Below are positions 1-8,602 of a stretch of 64,000 bases of DNA, piece after piece (positions within the stretch are counted from its first letter, which is position 1; the number at the start of each line of letters is the position of its first letter). The stretch lies in assembly GCA_036960485.1 (NCBI GenBank), contig JBALXS010000008.1, positions 1-64,000 of the forward strand. The letters are read 5' to 3'. The translations under genes and the position numbers were made by a program. Source of the stretch: Rs1 sp036960485 (GTDB taxonomy: Bacteria; Pseudomonadota; Gammaproteobacteria; Pseudomonadales; Balneatricaceae). The notes under the pieces are model-generated. The model saw nothing but the letters and a program-made list of their open reading frames with translations, was not told the DNA's origin and did not search any database.

Positions 1-111
1 CTTTACTGTATCGGCAACGGCGTCAGCATTGGCATGATCCGCGCCTGCTTTGGTTAAGCAGTTGAAAGCGAGTTGATAAATTTCATCTAAAGTAAGTTGT
101 ACTGTACTCAT
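1..111 (-). CDS. Ldh_2-family NAD(P)H oxidoreductase, N-terminus only (probable delta1-pyrroline-2-carboxylate reductase)
   Basis: Only the first 37 codons are inside the window; the gene runs off the left edge. The translation begins MSTVQLTLDEIYQLAF and continues with an Ala/Asp-rich helix, which resembles the N-terminus of the malate/L-lactate dehydrogenase (Ldh_2) family. An AAGGA Shine-Dalgarno sequence precedes the ATG at 111. The next gene upstream on the same strand is a trans-3-hydroxy-L-proline dehydratase, whose product delta1-pyrroline-2-carboxylate is reduced to L-proline by some Ldh_2 members. That pairing is the basis for the substrate guess; the sequence seen is too short to prove it. 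Other Ldh_2 activities (malate, ureidoglycolate) remain possible. Confidence 0.55.
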   Translation of the reverse strand, partial: MSTVQLTLDEIYQLAFNCLTKAGADHANADAVADTVK

Positions 112-239
112 GCTTATCCTTATAAAATCGGTGTTGTGCCACTATCTTGAAGCCTTTGCTGCCACAAAAAATTAGCAGCACTCAATAAGTTAGTCGCTAA
201 TTAATGTGCGCTACTCTACCAGCATTATGCGCCATTTTA

Positions 240-1292
240 CTATCTAAAAATAAAGCCGTCTTTCAAGGGATCTTTAGGGTCGATAATAAACTCACATTTA
301 GCTGCAATGTGCGCACTACCTGTAACCCTTGGAATGATCGCCGCATGTGGCCCGTACTCAATTTCCCGCTGCACTTGCACTTGAAAGCGCGAATCGAGAA
401 TAGAGCTAATAGTAATAGATTCTTCAAGGGCTAGCTCACCGCGTGCATAGTGAATCGCTGCACGCCCCGATACGCCTGAACCTGTTGGGCTGCGGTCAAC
501 TTCACCTTCTGCAAACACGCACACGTTGCGTGAATGTAGTTCAGGGTTAGCTAAATCTTCGACGAAAATACTGCCATATAAAAAACCCAAATCTTCTTCA
601 AAAGGGTGTGTAATCGTAAACTGTTCATTGACGGCTGCTTTGATTAAACGACCTACACGAATTAGCTCATCATAATGCGCTTCATCACATTTTAGCCCTA
701 CATCTTTTACATCAACATACGCATAAAAAGCGCCGCCATAAGCTAAATCAAAACGTATATCACCGAATTCAGCTATTGACACCACAGCATCTTTTTTAGC
801 CACAAAAGAAGGTACACAATCGAAGGTTGTTTCACTAACTTGTCCGCTAGCATCGCTTTTTGCCCAAGCGACGATTAAGCCACAAGGTGCATCAATGCGC
901 ACTTCGGTACGCTCCCCTGTGCGCGGCACTAAACCGGATTCCACCGCGAATTTACTCATGGCGATAATGGCATGTCCACACATGGTTGAGTAACCTTCGT
1001 TGTGGATAAAAATAGCACCAAAGTGCGAATCGGCGCGTTCAGGCGCTGTCACGAGCACCCCATACATATCCGCATGGCCGCGCGGTTCAAACATTAACGC
1101 GGTCCGCAAATGATCAAAATGCTGCATACAATAGCGACGCTTTTCTAGCACTGTGGAGCCCAGTAATTCGGGAAAGCCTTGCGTAATAATGCGCAGTGGC
1201 TCACCACCGGTATGGCAATCTAAGGTTTTGATAGTTAAAAAGTCAGCCGTTGGCTGCCAATTTTGAAAAGCTTTGCTTATCTGTTCGCTCAT
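240..1292 (-). CDS. Trans-3-hydroxy-L-proline dehydratase (proline racemase family)
   Basis: This 350-residue protein belongs to the proline racemase superfamily. The first catalytic cysteine is kept (MCGH, Cys105). The second racemase cysteine, normally in DRSPCGTG, is replaced by threonine in DRSPTGSG (Thr270). In this family the Cys/Thr pair marks trans-3-hydroxy-L-proline dehydratase (EC 4.2.1.77), which forms delta1-pyrroline-2-carboxylate, rather than a racemase or 4-hydroxyproline epimerase. The segments HTGGEPLRI near residue 27 and RRYCMQHFDHLR near 52 also fit the dehydratase group, including the human enzyme L3HYPDH. The protein should be cytosolic and cofactor-free. The next gene on the same strand, 128 bp downstream, is a probable Ldh_2 reductase that could complete conversion to proline. 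It is divergent from the RutR-like regulator. Confidence 0.88.
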   Translation of the reverse strand: MSEQISKAFQNWQPTADFLTIKTLDCHTGGEPLRIITQGFPELLGSTVLEKRRYCMQHFDHLRTALMFEPRGHADMYGVLVTAPERADSHFGAIFIHNEGYSTMCGHAIIAMSKFAVESGLVPRTGERTEVRIDAPCGLIVAWAKSDASGQVSETTFDCVPSFVAKKDAVVSIAEFGDIRFDLAYGGAFYAYVDVKDVGLKCDEAHYDELIRVGRLIKAAVNEQFTITHPFEEDLGFLYGSIFVEDLANPELHSRNVCVFAEGEVDRSPTGSGVSGRAAIHYARGELALEESITISSILDSRFQVQVQREIEYGPHAAIIPRVTGSAHIAAKCEFIIDPKDPLKDGFIFR

Positions 1293-1602
1293 AATTTTCT
1301 CTGCTAGGTAATCGCTTAATTAAATTAGCTTAGGGTTATGCTCTGTATAAACACAAATGGTGAATATCAACTTAGCAAGAACACAATCTGCATACAATTA
1401 CTTTTTTATGCTTAAAACTGAATTAGCTGATCTAGCATTTTCGCTTTCACAGGTTATTTCTAATACTTTGATTTTAAACACTATTATTACAGAAAACGGC
1501 ATATATTAGGAGATGGTAAATTTATACTGCATACAGGTTCGCATGTTAGTTAATGAGTGTGTTAAAATTGCTCTTTTTTAGTTTTTGTCGGTATTCCCTT
1601 AT
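1293..1602. other. Divergent intergenic region, hydroxyproline dehydratase / RutR-like gene
   Basis: This 310 bp AT-rich stretch contains the promoters for both flanking genes. CTGCATACA occurs twice as a direct repeat, at 1388-1396 and 1527-1535. The second copy is followed by G, making the near-palindrome CTGCATACAG. These could be operator half-sites, but no regulator can be assigned. No RutR-type palindrome was found here, so there is no visible sign of RutR autoregulation. Confidence 0.3.
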
Positions 1603-2241
1603 ATGAACCAAAATGCAGAAGTCAAACCTAAACGTCTTTCTAGAAAACTTATAGAGCAGAAAATTTTATGCGCTGCTGAAGACGTTTTTGCGCAATACGG
1701 TTATCAAGGGGCTGCAATTAATACCATCGCTGAACTGACGGGTCTCACCAAGCAAAACCTGCTGTACTACTTTCCATCAAAAGAAGCGCTTTACCAAAAA
1801 GTACTAGAAAATATTTTGGGTCTCTGGCTTGATAAAATGGCGTTTTTAGTCCAACAAGGTGATAGCCCCAAAGCCATGATTGCCAGTTATGTTAAAGGAA
1901 AAATGGAGATATCACAAAGCCACCCTAGCGGTTCCAAAGTTTTCGCCACTGAAATTATTCAAGGTGCGCCACATTTAAAGGAATACTTAACTAGCCATTT
2001 ACTACCCATGCTTGAAGAAGATGTTAAGCTGATCAGGAAATGGATTGAAGAGGGAAAAATGGATGCTGTTGATCCTTACCATCTGTTTTTTATGATTTGG
2101 GCTGCTACGCAAACTTATGCCGATTTTTCTACGCAAATAGCACTCGCTTTAAACAAAGAAGCTATAGAGCCACAAGATTTCGAACAAGCGACCTTCTTTT
2201 TAACTAACTTGATTGTTAAAGGGCTGGGAATTAAAGAATAA
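1603..2241 (+). CDS. RutR-like TetR-family transcriptional regulator
   Basis: This 212-residue TetR-type repressor has an N-terminal helix-turn-helix and a C-terminal ligand domain. The recognition segment TGLTKQNLLYYFPSKEALY and the ligand-domain segment DPYHLFFMIWAATQTYADF closely match E. coli RutR, the uracil/thymine-sensing regulator of the rut operon (compare LLYYFPSKEALY and FMIWASTQHYADF). The frame opens at a TTG at 1585, but the ATG at 1603 gives the usual RutR-like N-terminus; neither start has a clear ribosome binding site. RutR proteins bind TTGACCA-NN-TGGTCAA. A site with one mismatch lies in front of cofG at 3509, so this gene is the natural candidate regulator of the F420 and pyrimidine genes. 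RutR identity rests on remembered family motifs, not on an alignment. Confidence 0.85.
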   Translation: MNQNAEVKPKRLSRKLIEQKILCAAEDVFAQYGYQGAAINTIAELTGLTKQNLLYYFPSKEALYQKVLENILGLWLDKMAFLVQQGDSPKAMIASYVKGKMEISQSHPSGSKVFATEIIQGAPHLKEYLTSHLLPMLEEDVKLIRKWIEEGKMDAVDPYHLFFMIWAATQTYADFSTQIALALNKEAIEPQDFEQATFFLTNLIVKGLGIKE

Positions 2242-2314
2242 GAGCTAATAGATCATACTTTAATTTTATTTCTGCATCACATAACAGCGCCTTAGCTAAA
2301 TTGGTCATTCGCTG

Positions 2315-3106
2315 TTATTCAAAGCTATTTTGCATGACTCGGTAGCTTTCAAGCTCTGATGAGCTTAATACTTTGCCCAAAGTATCCTGCATTATTTGTT
2401 GAAAACTGCCATCTTGTTTCATCTCCCTAATTGCTTGCGCTAGCGCAGGGATCAAAGCTTGGTGTTTTTTATGTAAATATATATAGATGGGGGCTGTTAC
2501 CAGCGTGTGATTAACAGGCTTAATACCTATTAACCCCATTTGTTTAATAACGCTCATACCCATCTTTTTTTCATAGAGCGCTAACTGTACGCGATCTCTA
2601 TCCAACATTTTGAATAGCGCTTCAGGAAAGAATGCTTTATCAGTAGCAGCGAGCTCAGGCACATTTTTTTCAAAAACAACCCAACCGCGAATATAAGCCG
2701 AACTATATAAAGCCAAATCCTGCCAACTGCTGAGGCTAACTTGCTGCATTTTGCTAAAAGCGTTGATTTCTGCCACCCAGATTAACTCGGGAACACGCAC
2801 TAGGTTAGGGTAATTTTTTTCTACACCTCTAACTCTTGCTAAGTCACCATCATGCACACCATGATTAGCGTTAACTAGCGCTCTTTTTGCCGCTATATTG
2901 TGAATAATCAGCTCAATGCCAATTTTTTTGAAAGCCGTTGTTGCAACAATATCTGCAAAGCCATCCCTCTGCTCTGTAGAAATAGGTGTTCGCTGAATGG
3001 TGCTCAAGATAATAGTTGGTGTATCTATGGTATTACTTGTTTGTGCTATAAGCTCACTACTCAATAATAAACACAGCAATATATTAGCTAGTTGTAAAAA
3101 AATCAC
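2315..3106 (-). CDS. Periplasmic amino-acid-type substrate-binding protein (SBP_bac_3-like)
   Basis: The protein has 263 residues. It starts at GTG 3106, eight bases after an AAGGG ribosome binding site. A hydrophobic signal peptide (about residues 1-21, ending ELIAQ) is followed by a single domain like the family 3 solute-binding proteins. These include both ABC-importer binding proteins and stand-alone sensor-type proteins common in gammaproteobacteria. No permease or ATPase gene is adjacent, so it may act alone or with a remote transporter or sensor. It converges with the RutR-like gene, with only 73 bp between the stops. Ligand unknown. Confidence 0.6.
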   Translation of the reverse strand: MIFLQLANILLCLLLSSELIAQTSNTIDTPTIILSTIQRTPISTEQRDGFADIVATTAFKKIGIELIIHNIAAKRALVNANHGVHDGDLARVRGVEKNYPNLVRVPELIWVAEINAFSKMQQVSLSSWQDLALYSSAYIRGWVVFEKNVPELAATDKAFFPEALFKMLDRDRVQLALYEKKMGMSVIKQMGLIGIKPVNHTLVTAPIYIYLHKKHQALIPALAQAIREMKQDGSFQQIMQDTLGKVLSSSELESYRVMQNSFE

Positions 3107-3475
3107 AATTTAAGCCCTTAATAAAAATGCACTCCTTAAAATAGAACCTAAAGTAATTCAACGCAAGGTTTGCCTGATAAAAGAACAACTTAACAACTCA
3201 TTCAAGAGACCAGCTGTAAATACAAAATGTATTTATTAGCGTTAATTAATACCGCTATTTTGAACGCATTATCAATTATACATTCAATAACTTTGGCCAT
3301 AAAAAGCCTGCTACTCGTACTATTTTCGACCAACATTGGGTAAGCACATTCTTTAACAACGGGCAAAATATTGTAAAAAATCCTACTGTCTAACCTGAAA
3401 ACGTCTTTAAACTCTTCTAAGAGAAACTATAACAACCTGAATTATATAACTTATATATTATTTTTAAATTAACTG

Positions 3476-3505
3476 TTGACCAATTACTAAGCAACTGGAT
3501 AATAT
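3476..3505 (+). promoter_or_regulatory. Probable sigma-70 promoter for the cofG block
   Basis: A -35 like TTGACC at 3476-3481 and a -10 like TAATAT at 3500-3505 are separated by 18 bp. The -35 itself reads TTGACCA, which is also a RutR half-site. The start of transcription would fall in or next to the palindrome at 3509-3524, about 80-90 bp before the cofG ATG. Promoter motifs in AT-rich DNA are weak evidence alone; the coincidence with the operator raises the likelihood. Confidence 0.55.
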
Positions 3506-3508
3506 ATA

Positions 3509-3524
3509 TTGACCATTTGGTAAA
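3509..3524. promoter_or_regulatory. RutR-type operator at the cofG promoter
   Basis: The 16-mer TTGACCATTTGGTAAA matches the known E. coli RutR consensus TTGACCANNTGGTCAA at 13 of 14 defined positions. It lies three bases after the probable -10, where a bound repressor would block transcription. A further half-site TTGACCA lies 33 bp (about three helical turns) upstream at 3476. A RutR-like regulator is encoded at 1603-2241. A diverged relative of this site occurs at 22910-22925 ahead of the ureidopropionase gene. Confidence 0.75.
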
Positions 3525-3600
3525 ACTTTCAGAAAAAGCTAATTACCAAAATGACCACAATAAACAACTATTAAAAAAATAACATTGTTGGATAAGTAAC

Positions 3601-4728
3601 ATGCTCACAAAAACACAAGCGGCCGCACTTCATAGTGTGAGCGGTGATGAGTTACAAGCGCTGTGTGCAAGCGCCAGCCAAGTGCGTGAACAGCACTGGG
3701 GTAAAACTGTCACTTACTCACGTAAGGTATTTGTACCTTTAACAAATATGTGCCGCGACACTTGTAGTTATTGCACTTTTGTAAAACATCCCGATTCTCC
3801 ACAGTCATACATCATGACCCCTCAACAGGTGATGGATGTAGTGCTAGACGGGCAAAAGATTGGCTGTAAAGAAGTATTATTTAGCTTGGGAGAAAAACCT
3901 GAGCAGCGCTATCCACAAGTGCAAGCAAGCCTTACTAAAATGGGCTTTCTAAGCATGACAGATTATTTAGAAGACACCTGCCAAAGAGTTATCGAACAGA
4001 GCAGCATGCTACCTCACGTTAATGCCGGTACTTTATCTTTAGAAGAAATACGCCGTTTAAAACCAGTGAGCGCCAGCATGGGGATGATGCTAGAAACCGT
4101 TTCTAAACGCTTATTGCTCAAGGGTAATGTGCATTATGCCTGCCCCGATAAAGTGCCTTTGCAAAGATTGCGCACACTGGAGCGCGCAGGTCAGTTAGAT
4201 GTGCCTTTCACTACCGGTATTTTAATTGGCATCGGTGAAACGTGGCTTGAAAGAGTTGAAAGTTTAATTGCCATCAACGAAATTCATGCGCAATACGGCC
4301 ATATCCAAGAAGTGATAGTGCAAAACTTTTGTGCCAAGGAAGGAACCGCAATGGCGGGTGCTGCAGAACCAGATTTAGATGATATGTTGCGCACCATTGC
4401 CGTCGCCAGATTAATTTTAGACCCTTCTATCAGCCTGCAAGCGCCACCAAATTTACAAGAGCGCTTTCACGCATACTTAAACAGCGGCATCAATGATTTC
4501 GGCGGTATCTCGCCACTGACGATTGATCACATAAACCCTGAAAAAGCTTGGCCACAAATTTCACAGTTGGCCCAAGCCAGTAGCGATTGTGGTTATCAAT
4601 TACAAGAGCGCCTAGCGGTTTATCCTAAATACCAGCAATTTCCAGAGCGCTATTTCGCCCAACAAATCGCCAGCAGAGTTCAAAGCATTGCCAGAGTAGA
4701 TGGTTTAGCAAATCGCCAGTGTTTCTAG
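3601..4728 (+). CDS. cofG: 7,8-didemethyl-8-hydroxy-5-deazariboflavin (FO) synthase, CofG subunit
   Basis: This radical SAM enzyme of 375 residues has the iron-sulfur motif CRDTCSYC (Cys51, Cys55, Cys58). CofG works with CofH to build the deazaflavin chromophore FO from tyrosine and 5-amino-6-ribitylamino-uracil. In actinobacteria the two are fused as FbiC; here they are separate genes in series. The length is typical of stand-alone CofG. It is the first gene of the F420 block, with the RutR-type promoter about 90 bp upstream and cofH 39 bp downstream. Identification is secure because cofH, cofD, cofC and cofE follow directly. Confidence 0.95.
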   Translation: MLTKTQAAALHSVSGDELQALCASASQVREQHWGKTVTYSRKVFVPLTNMCRDTCSYCTFVKHPDSPQSYIMTPQQVMDVVLDGQKIGCKEVLFSLGEKPEQRYPQVQASLTKMGFLSMTDYLEDTCQRVIEQSSMLPHVNAGTLSLEEIRRLKPVSASMGMMLETVSKRLLLKGNVHYACPDKVPLQRLRTLERAGQLDVPFTTGILIGIGETWLERVESLIAINEIHAQYGHIQEVIVQNFCAKEGTAMAGAAEPDLDDMLRTIAVARLILDPSISLQAPPNLQERFHAYLNSGINDFGGISPLTIDHINPEKAWPQISQLAQASSDCGYQLQERLAVYPKYQQFPERYFAQQIASRVQSIARVDGLANRQCF

Positions 4729-4767
4729 CGAGTAGCTTAACTTGCGAACACCCCCACTACTTCGAAA

Positions 4768-6051
4768 ATGCACAGCACAAGGAATAATATTTTGAATGCT
4801 CTAAACAAGTTTCAAATAGATAATACCCAACTTACTGAACAAGTAACTAATAACTCAGTATCTGCTGACTTAGACCTATCTAATATCAGCAATGTGATTG
4901 CTAACATATTAACCCGCGCCCTGAGCGGTGCAGAGATTAGTGCACAAGAAGGTACTCAACTTTTTCAAAGTACCGGCCAAGAAATCACCGCGATCGCTAA
5001 ATGCGCCGACATTATTCGCCAGCGTACCGTGGGCAACCAAGCCAGCTTTGTAATTACCCGCAACATCAACTTCACCAACATTTGTTACATGGGGTGTAAG
5101 TTTTGCGGTTTTTCAAAGAGCAAAAACGACGCGGATGCCGAGCTGCTTTCGATGCAAGAAATAGCGCAACGCGCGCAAGAAGCTTGGGATAGAGGCGCCA
5201 CTGAAGTGTGCATTCAAGGTGGTATACATCCTGATTTGCCCGAAGATCACTACCGCAATATTTTAATCGCAATTAAGCAGCAAGTGCCTGATATACATAT
5301 TCACGCATTCTCTCCGTTTGAGATATTTTTTGGTGCGCAAAATAGCAACATGAGCTATCGCGAATTTATTCAAGATTTAATGAATCACGGCCTAGGTTCA
5401 ATGCCCGGTACTGCTGCAGAAATTTTAGATGTTGAAATTCGCAAACAGCTCACCCGCGATAAGCTAACCACACAGCAGTGGGTTGATATTATATCGACCG
5501 CTCACCAACTCGGTTTGCCAACCACCGCCACTATTATGTACGGCCATATAGATGCTCCTCATCACTGGGCTGCACACATTGAACTGCTGCGAAATATGCA
5601 GAAAGAACACGGCGGTTTTACCGAGTTTGTACCACTAGGTTTTGTGCATTATGAATCGCCTTTATATACCGATCGTAAAAAGCTAAAACTTGATGTACGC
5701 CCTGGGCCCACTGCCAACGAAAATATTTTAATGCATGCAGTTTCTCGAATCATGCTCAGCGGTTGGATAGATAATATTCAAGCATCTTGGGTGAAATTAG
5801 GGCCTAACTATGCAGTACAAATGCTACGTGCAGGTGCTAATGATTTAGGCGGCACGTTAATGGATGAATCAATTACACGTTCATCTGGCGGAGTGCACGG
5901 CGAGGAAATATTGCCAGAAGATATGGTACAAATGATTGAAAAGAGCGGTTTAACGCCTTTTAGACGCAATACTCTATACGCACAATTAGAGCACTACCCG
6001 CAAAGCCAACAAGCTCCACTTATCGCTTCTTGCGGCGGTGCCATTGCATGA
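4768..6051 (+). CDS. cofH: FO synthase, CofH subunit (5-amino-6-(D-ribitylamino)uracil--L-tyrosine 4-hydroxyphenyl transferase)
   Basis: A radical SAM protein of 427 residues with the cluster motif CYMGCKFC (Cys106, Cys110, Cys113). It joins a tyrosine-derived radical to the ribitylaminouracil precursor, and CofG then closes the ring. The first 70 or so residues are a polar leader. The start is ambiguous: ATG 4768 has no clear ribosome binding site, whereas TTG 4792 lies eight bases after AAGGA (4779-4783) and would remove eight residues. The stop codon overlaps the cofD start as ATGA at 6048, indicating translational coupling. Confidence 0.95.
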   Translation: MHSTRNNILNALNKFQIDNTQLTEQVTNNSVSADLDLSNISNVIANILTRALSGAEISAQEGTQLFQSTGQEITAIAKCADIIRQRTVGNQASFVITRNINFTNICYMGCKFCGFSKSKNDADAELLSMQEIAQRAQEAWDRGATEVCIQGGIHPDLPEDHYRNILIAIKQQVPDIHIHAFSPFEIFFGAQNSNMSYREFIQDLMNHGLGSMPGTAAEILDVEIRKQLTRDKLTTQQWVDIISTAHQLGLPTTATIMYGHIDAPHHWAAHIELLRNMQKEHGGFTEFVPLGFVHYESPLYTDRKKLKLDVRPGPTANENILMHAVSRIMLSGWIDNIQASWVKLGPNYAVQMLRAGANDLGGTLMDESITRSSGGVHGEEILPEDMVQMIEKSGLTPFRRNTLYAQLEHYPQSQQAPLIASCGGAIA

Positions 6052-7043
6052 GTTTATCAATACTACTTTTAGCCGGTGGCGTGGGCGGCGCAAAAATGGC
6101 CGAGGGGCTAATGCACAGTGACTTTTCCCAAGGTTTAAGCATTTTGGGTAACATCAGCGATGATCAAGAGATTCATGGCTTGTGGGTATCACCCGATATA
6201 GACACTTTGACCTACACGTTAACCAATCGCATTGATACCGCTAAAGGCTGGGGCTTAAAAGATGAAAGCAACCGCACTTTAGATGCACTAAAACTGCTGG
6301 GTGAAGATACTTGGATGTATTTAGGCGACCAAGACTTCGCCACTCATATCTACCGAACTCAATTGCGTAAAAAAGGGCTGCGCCCGAGTATTATTGCCGC
6401 CGATATCGCTGCAAAATTTGGCTTAAAAACGCCTTTAATACTCCCCACTGATGACATCGTACAAACCCGGGTAAATACTGATTTGGGCTGGCTGGATTTT
6501 CAAAGCTATTTTGTACGCTATCAATGCCAGCCTGAAATTAGCGAGATCTCCTTTAAAGGCGCTGATACCGCTAAAGCCACACCAGAGGCACTGGCAGCAA
6601 TCAGCGATGCCGATGTGATTATCTTTGCCCCATCCAACCCTATTGTTAGCATCGGCGCTATTTTGGCGGTGCCAGGCATTCGTTCAGCCATTGAAACCAG
6701 CAATGCTTATAAAATGGCAGTTTCTCCAATTGTCGCTGGTAAAACAGTCAAAGGGCCTGCTGATAAAATGCTGCGCGCTTTAAATATCCCCTGTAATGCT
6801 TTAGGCGTAGCGCAATGTTATCAAGATTTAATTGATGTACTAGTAGTTGATAACTTAGATGCACAGCTTTGCCCGGCTATTGAAGCTTTAGGTATCACCA
6901 CTTACTGCACTGATACCATGATGCATGATCGCTTAGATAAAACACGCTTGGCCAACCAGCTAATTGCTTTTCAGCAAGTGGCGACTAGCAACAGCTCTTA
7001 CGCTGATGCCAGTTCAACTAGCAGCGAGCAGCCATTACTATGA
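6048..7043 (+). CDS. cofD: Phospholactate-type transferase CofD (F420-0 formation)
   Basis: A protein of 331 residues that starts at ATG 6048 inside the cofH stop; a longer frame from TTG 6030 lacks support. The N-terminus ILLLAGGVGGAKMAEGL is the glycine-rich signature of CofD, the enzyme that transfers the activated C3-acid phosphate from a GDP carrier to FO, giving F420-0 or its phosphoglycerate/dehydro analogue. It overlaps cofC by four bases (ATGA at 7040). Gene order and overlap leave no real alternative. Confidence 0.93.
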   Translation: MSLSILLLAGGVGGAKMAEGLMHSDFSQGLSILGNISDDQEIHGLWVSPDIDTLTYTLTNRIDTAKGWGLKDESNRTLDALKLLGEDTWMYLGDQDFATHIYRTQLRKKGLRPSIIAADIAAKFGLKTPLILPTDDIVQTRVNTDLGWLDFQSYFVRYQCQPEISEISFKGADTAKATPEALAAISDADVIIFAPSNPIVSIGAILAVPGIRSAIETSNAYKMAVSPIVAGKTVKGPADKMLRALNIPCNALGVAQCYQDLIDVLVVDNLDAQLCPAIEALGITTYCTDTMMHDRLDKTRLANQLIAFQQVATSNSSYADASSTSSEQPLL

Positions 7044-7681
7044 CTTTGTGTATTGTTATTCCAATGAAAGATCCGCAGTGCTCCAAGCAACGCTTAAGTG
7101 ATGTGCTTGATCCACACGAGAGACAAAACATTGCCCTTAATTTGTTACATAAAACGTTACAATTTTTAACGCAGCACTTTCCACGAATCAGCGTTTTAAT
7201 CGTTACACCGGCTACTGTTATTGCAAAAATTGCTGAACAGTACAAAGTGAGTGTGTTGATAGAGCAAGGCACTAAAGGGCTAAATAACGCGATTGTTCAA
7301 GCAGCGCAACATTGTGAAGAGCTTGGATTTACCAGCCAGCTAGTGTTGCCTGCAGATATCATCGATTTAGATTACGACGAGTTTAAACAGCTACTGAATC
7401 TAAAAAGACCTCGCGAATCCGTGATTATTTGCCCAGCGGACGATGGCGGGACTAATGCACTGTTAACCTCCCCACCGCGGGCTATTGAGTTTAGTTATGG
7501 CTTGGATTCTAGCCGTAAGCACTGGCGTAATGCACAACAAAACAAGGTGCACTGCCAACTGCTGACATTACCAAATTTAGCCTTAGATTTAGATACCGCA
7601 CAAGATTTACAACTACTCAGTGCGGATGTTATTAATCAACTCACCCACAATAATCACCACCACCACCAGCTTCAACGGTAA
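7040..7681 (+). CDS. cofC: Phospholactate-type guanylyltransferase CofC
   Basis: The product has 213 residues and opens with MTLCIVIPMKDPQCSKQRLS, the nucleotide-binding start of the small CofC guanylyltransferases. CofC activates a three-carbon phosphorylated acid with GTP for CofD. The acid varies among organisms: 2-phospholactate, phosphoenolpyruvate or 3-phosphoglycerate. The window has no FbiB-like nitroreductase domain, which the phosphoenolpyruvate route needs to reduce dehydro-F420. That argues mildly for phospholactate or phosphoglycerate here, although such a reductase could be elsewhere. The C-terminus ends in a histidine-rich run (HNNHHHHQLQR), which is unusual and probably disordered. 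Confidence 0.9.
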   Translation: MTLCIVIPMKDPQCSKQRLSDVLDPHERQNIALNLLHKTLQFLTQHFPRISVLIVTPATVIAKIAEQYKVSVLIEQGTKGLNNAIVQAAQHCEELGFTSQLVLPADIIDLDYDEFKQLLNLKRPRESVIICPADDGGTNALLTSPPRAIEFSYGLDSSRKHWRNAQQNKVHCQLLTLPNLALDLDTAQDLQLLSADVINQLTHNNHHHHQLQR

Positions 7682-7730
7682 CTTGCATAAAATAAAGAGT
7701 TGATATGAGCCATTCGAAGAGGAAATGTAA

Positions 7731-8510
7731 GTGAGTAATCAAGCAGTACAAATTATAGCCGTAACAGGCATTCCAGACATCGTGCCAGGGGATGATTTAG
7801 CCACCCAAATTTACCAAGCGATGCAAGCACAACAACTATCACTAGAAGATGGTGACATCTTGGTTATTGCTCACAAAGTTGTCTCTAAAGCGGAGGGGCA
7901 AATAGTTAACTTGGCAGATGTAGAGCCCTCTTTAGAAGCCTTAGAGCTGGCTGAAAAATTAAATAAAGATCCGGCGAAAGTTGAAACGGTATTAAGAGAA
8001 TCGTCACGCATTGTTAAAACCAGTAAGCGTGAAGATCAACATGAAGGGCTAATTATTGCACAGCATCACCTAGGCTTTATTTGTGCGAATGCGGCGGTCG
8101 ATGAATCAAACGTAGACCAGCCAAATCATGTCATTTTACTGCCTAAAGATCCGGATAAAAGTGCGCGTAAAATATGCACCGCTCTAGAAAAAACCAGCAG
8201 CAAACAACTCGGCGTAGTCATAACCGATACCTTTGGCAGACCTTGGCGCATGGGCCTAGTAAATGTTGCTATTGGTTTAGCAAACGTACCGAGCAAAGTA
8301 GATATGGCAGGTCAAAATGATGCTTATGGCCGTGAATTAAAAGTAACGGTTCCCGCTCTTGCTGATGAACTCGCCGCTGCTAGTGGTTTATTAATGAGCA
8401 AGGAAGGCAAGAAGCCAGTCATCCTATTTAGAGGTGTTGACTGGGCTCGCACACAAAGCAGCGCACAAGATTTAATTCGTCCGGCGCGCGAAGATTTATT
8501 TAGATTATAA
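7731..8510 (+). CDS. cofE: Coenzyme F420-0:L-glutamate ligase
   Basis: A protein of 259 residues that starts at GTG 7731 after the ribosome binding site GAGGAAA. The segments DGDILVIAHKVVSKAEG and ITDTFGRPWRMGLVNVAIG are typical of CofE, which adds gamma-linked glutamates to F420-0 using GTP. It matches the single-domain form; the C-terminal FMN domain of actinobacterial FbiB is absent. It lies 49 bp after cofC and 92 bp before the F420 reductase gene, and completes the set needed to make F420 from FO and an activated C3 acid. Confidence 0.94.
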   Translation: MSNQAVQIIAVTGIPDIVPGDDLATQIYQAMQAQQLSLEDGDILVIAHKVVSKAEGQIVNLADVEPSLEALELAEKLNKDPAKVETVLRESSRIVKTSKREDQHEGLIIAQHHLGFICANAAVDESNVDQPNHVILLPKDPDKSARKICTALEKTSSKQLGVVITDTFGRPWRMGLVNVAIGLANVPSKVDMAGQNDAYGRELKVTVPALADELAAASGLLMSKEGKKPVILFRGVDWARTQSSAQDLIRPAREDLFRL

Positions 8511-8602
8511 GTTAGTAGTTTTAATACATGTGACTGGTAACTTGCTTACAAACTACGTCAACCTGGTGCTGAATTTGAGCACTAAATAGAGGAAAAACAA
8601 TA

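Larger units (their letters stand above)
3107..3600. other. Upstream region of the F420/pyrimidine gene block
   Basis: A 494 bp AT-rich stretch divergent between the periplasmic binding protein and cofG. Besides the promoter and RutR-type site described separately, it holds a hairpin with perfect 8-base arms TAAATACA / TGTATTTA at 3217-3235. No open frame in it looks coding. Confidence 0.5.

Noticed and set aside
204..434. Plus-strand frame of 76 codons at the left end
   Set aside because: It lies over the end of the hydroxyproline dehydratase gene on the other strand, has no ribosome binding site and no recognisable content.
2280..2310. RutR half-site TTGGTCA near 2300
   Set aside because: Single half-site in a convergent gap with no promoter; expected by chance.
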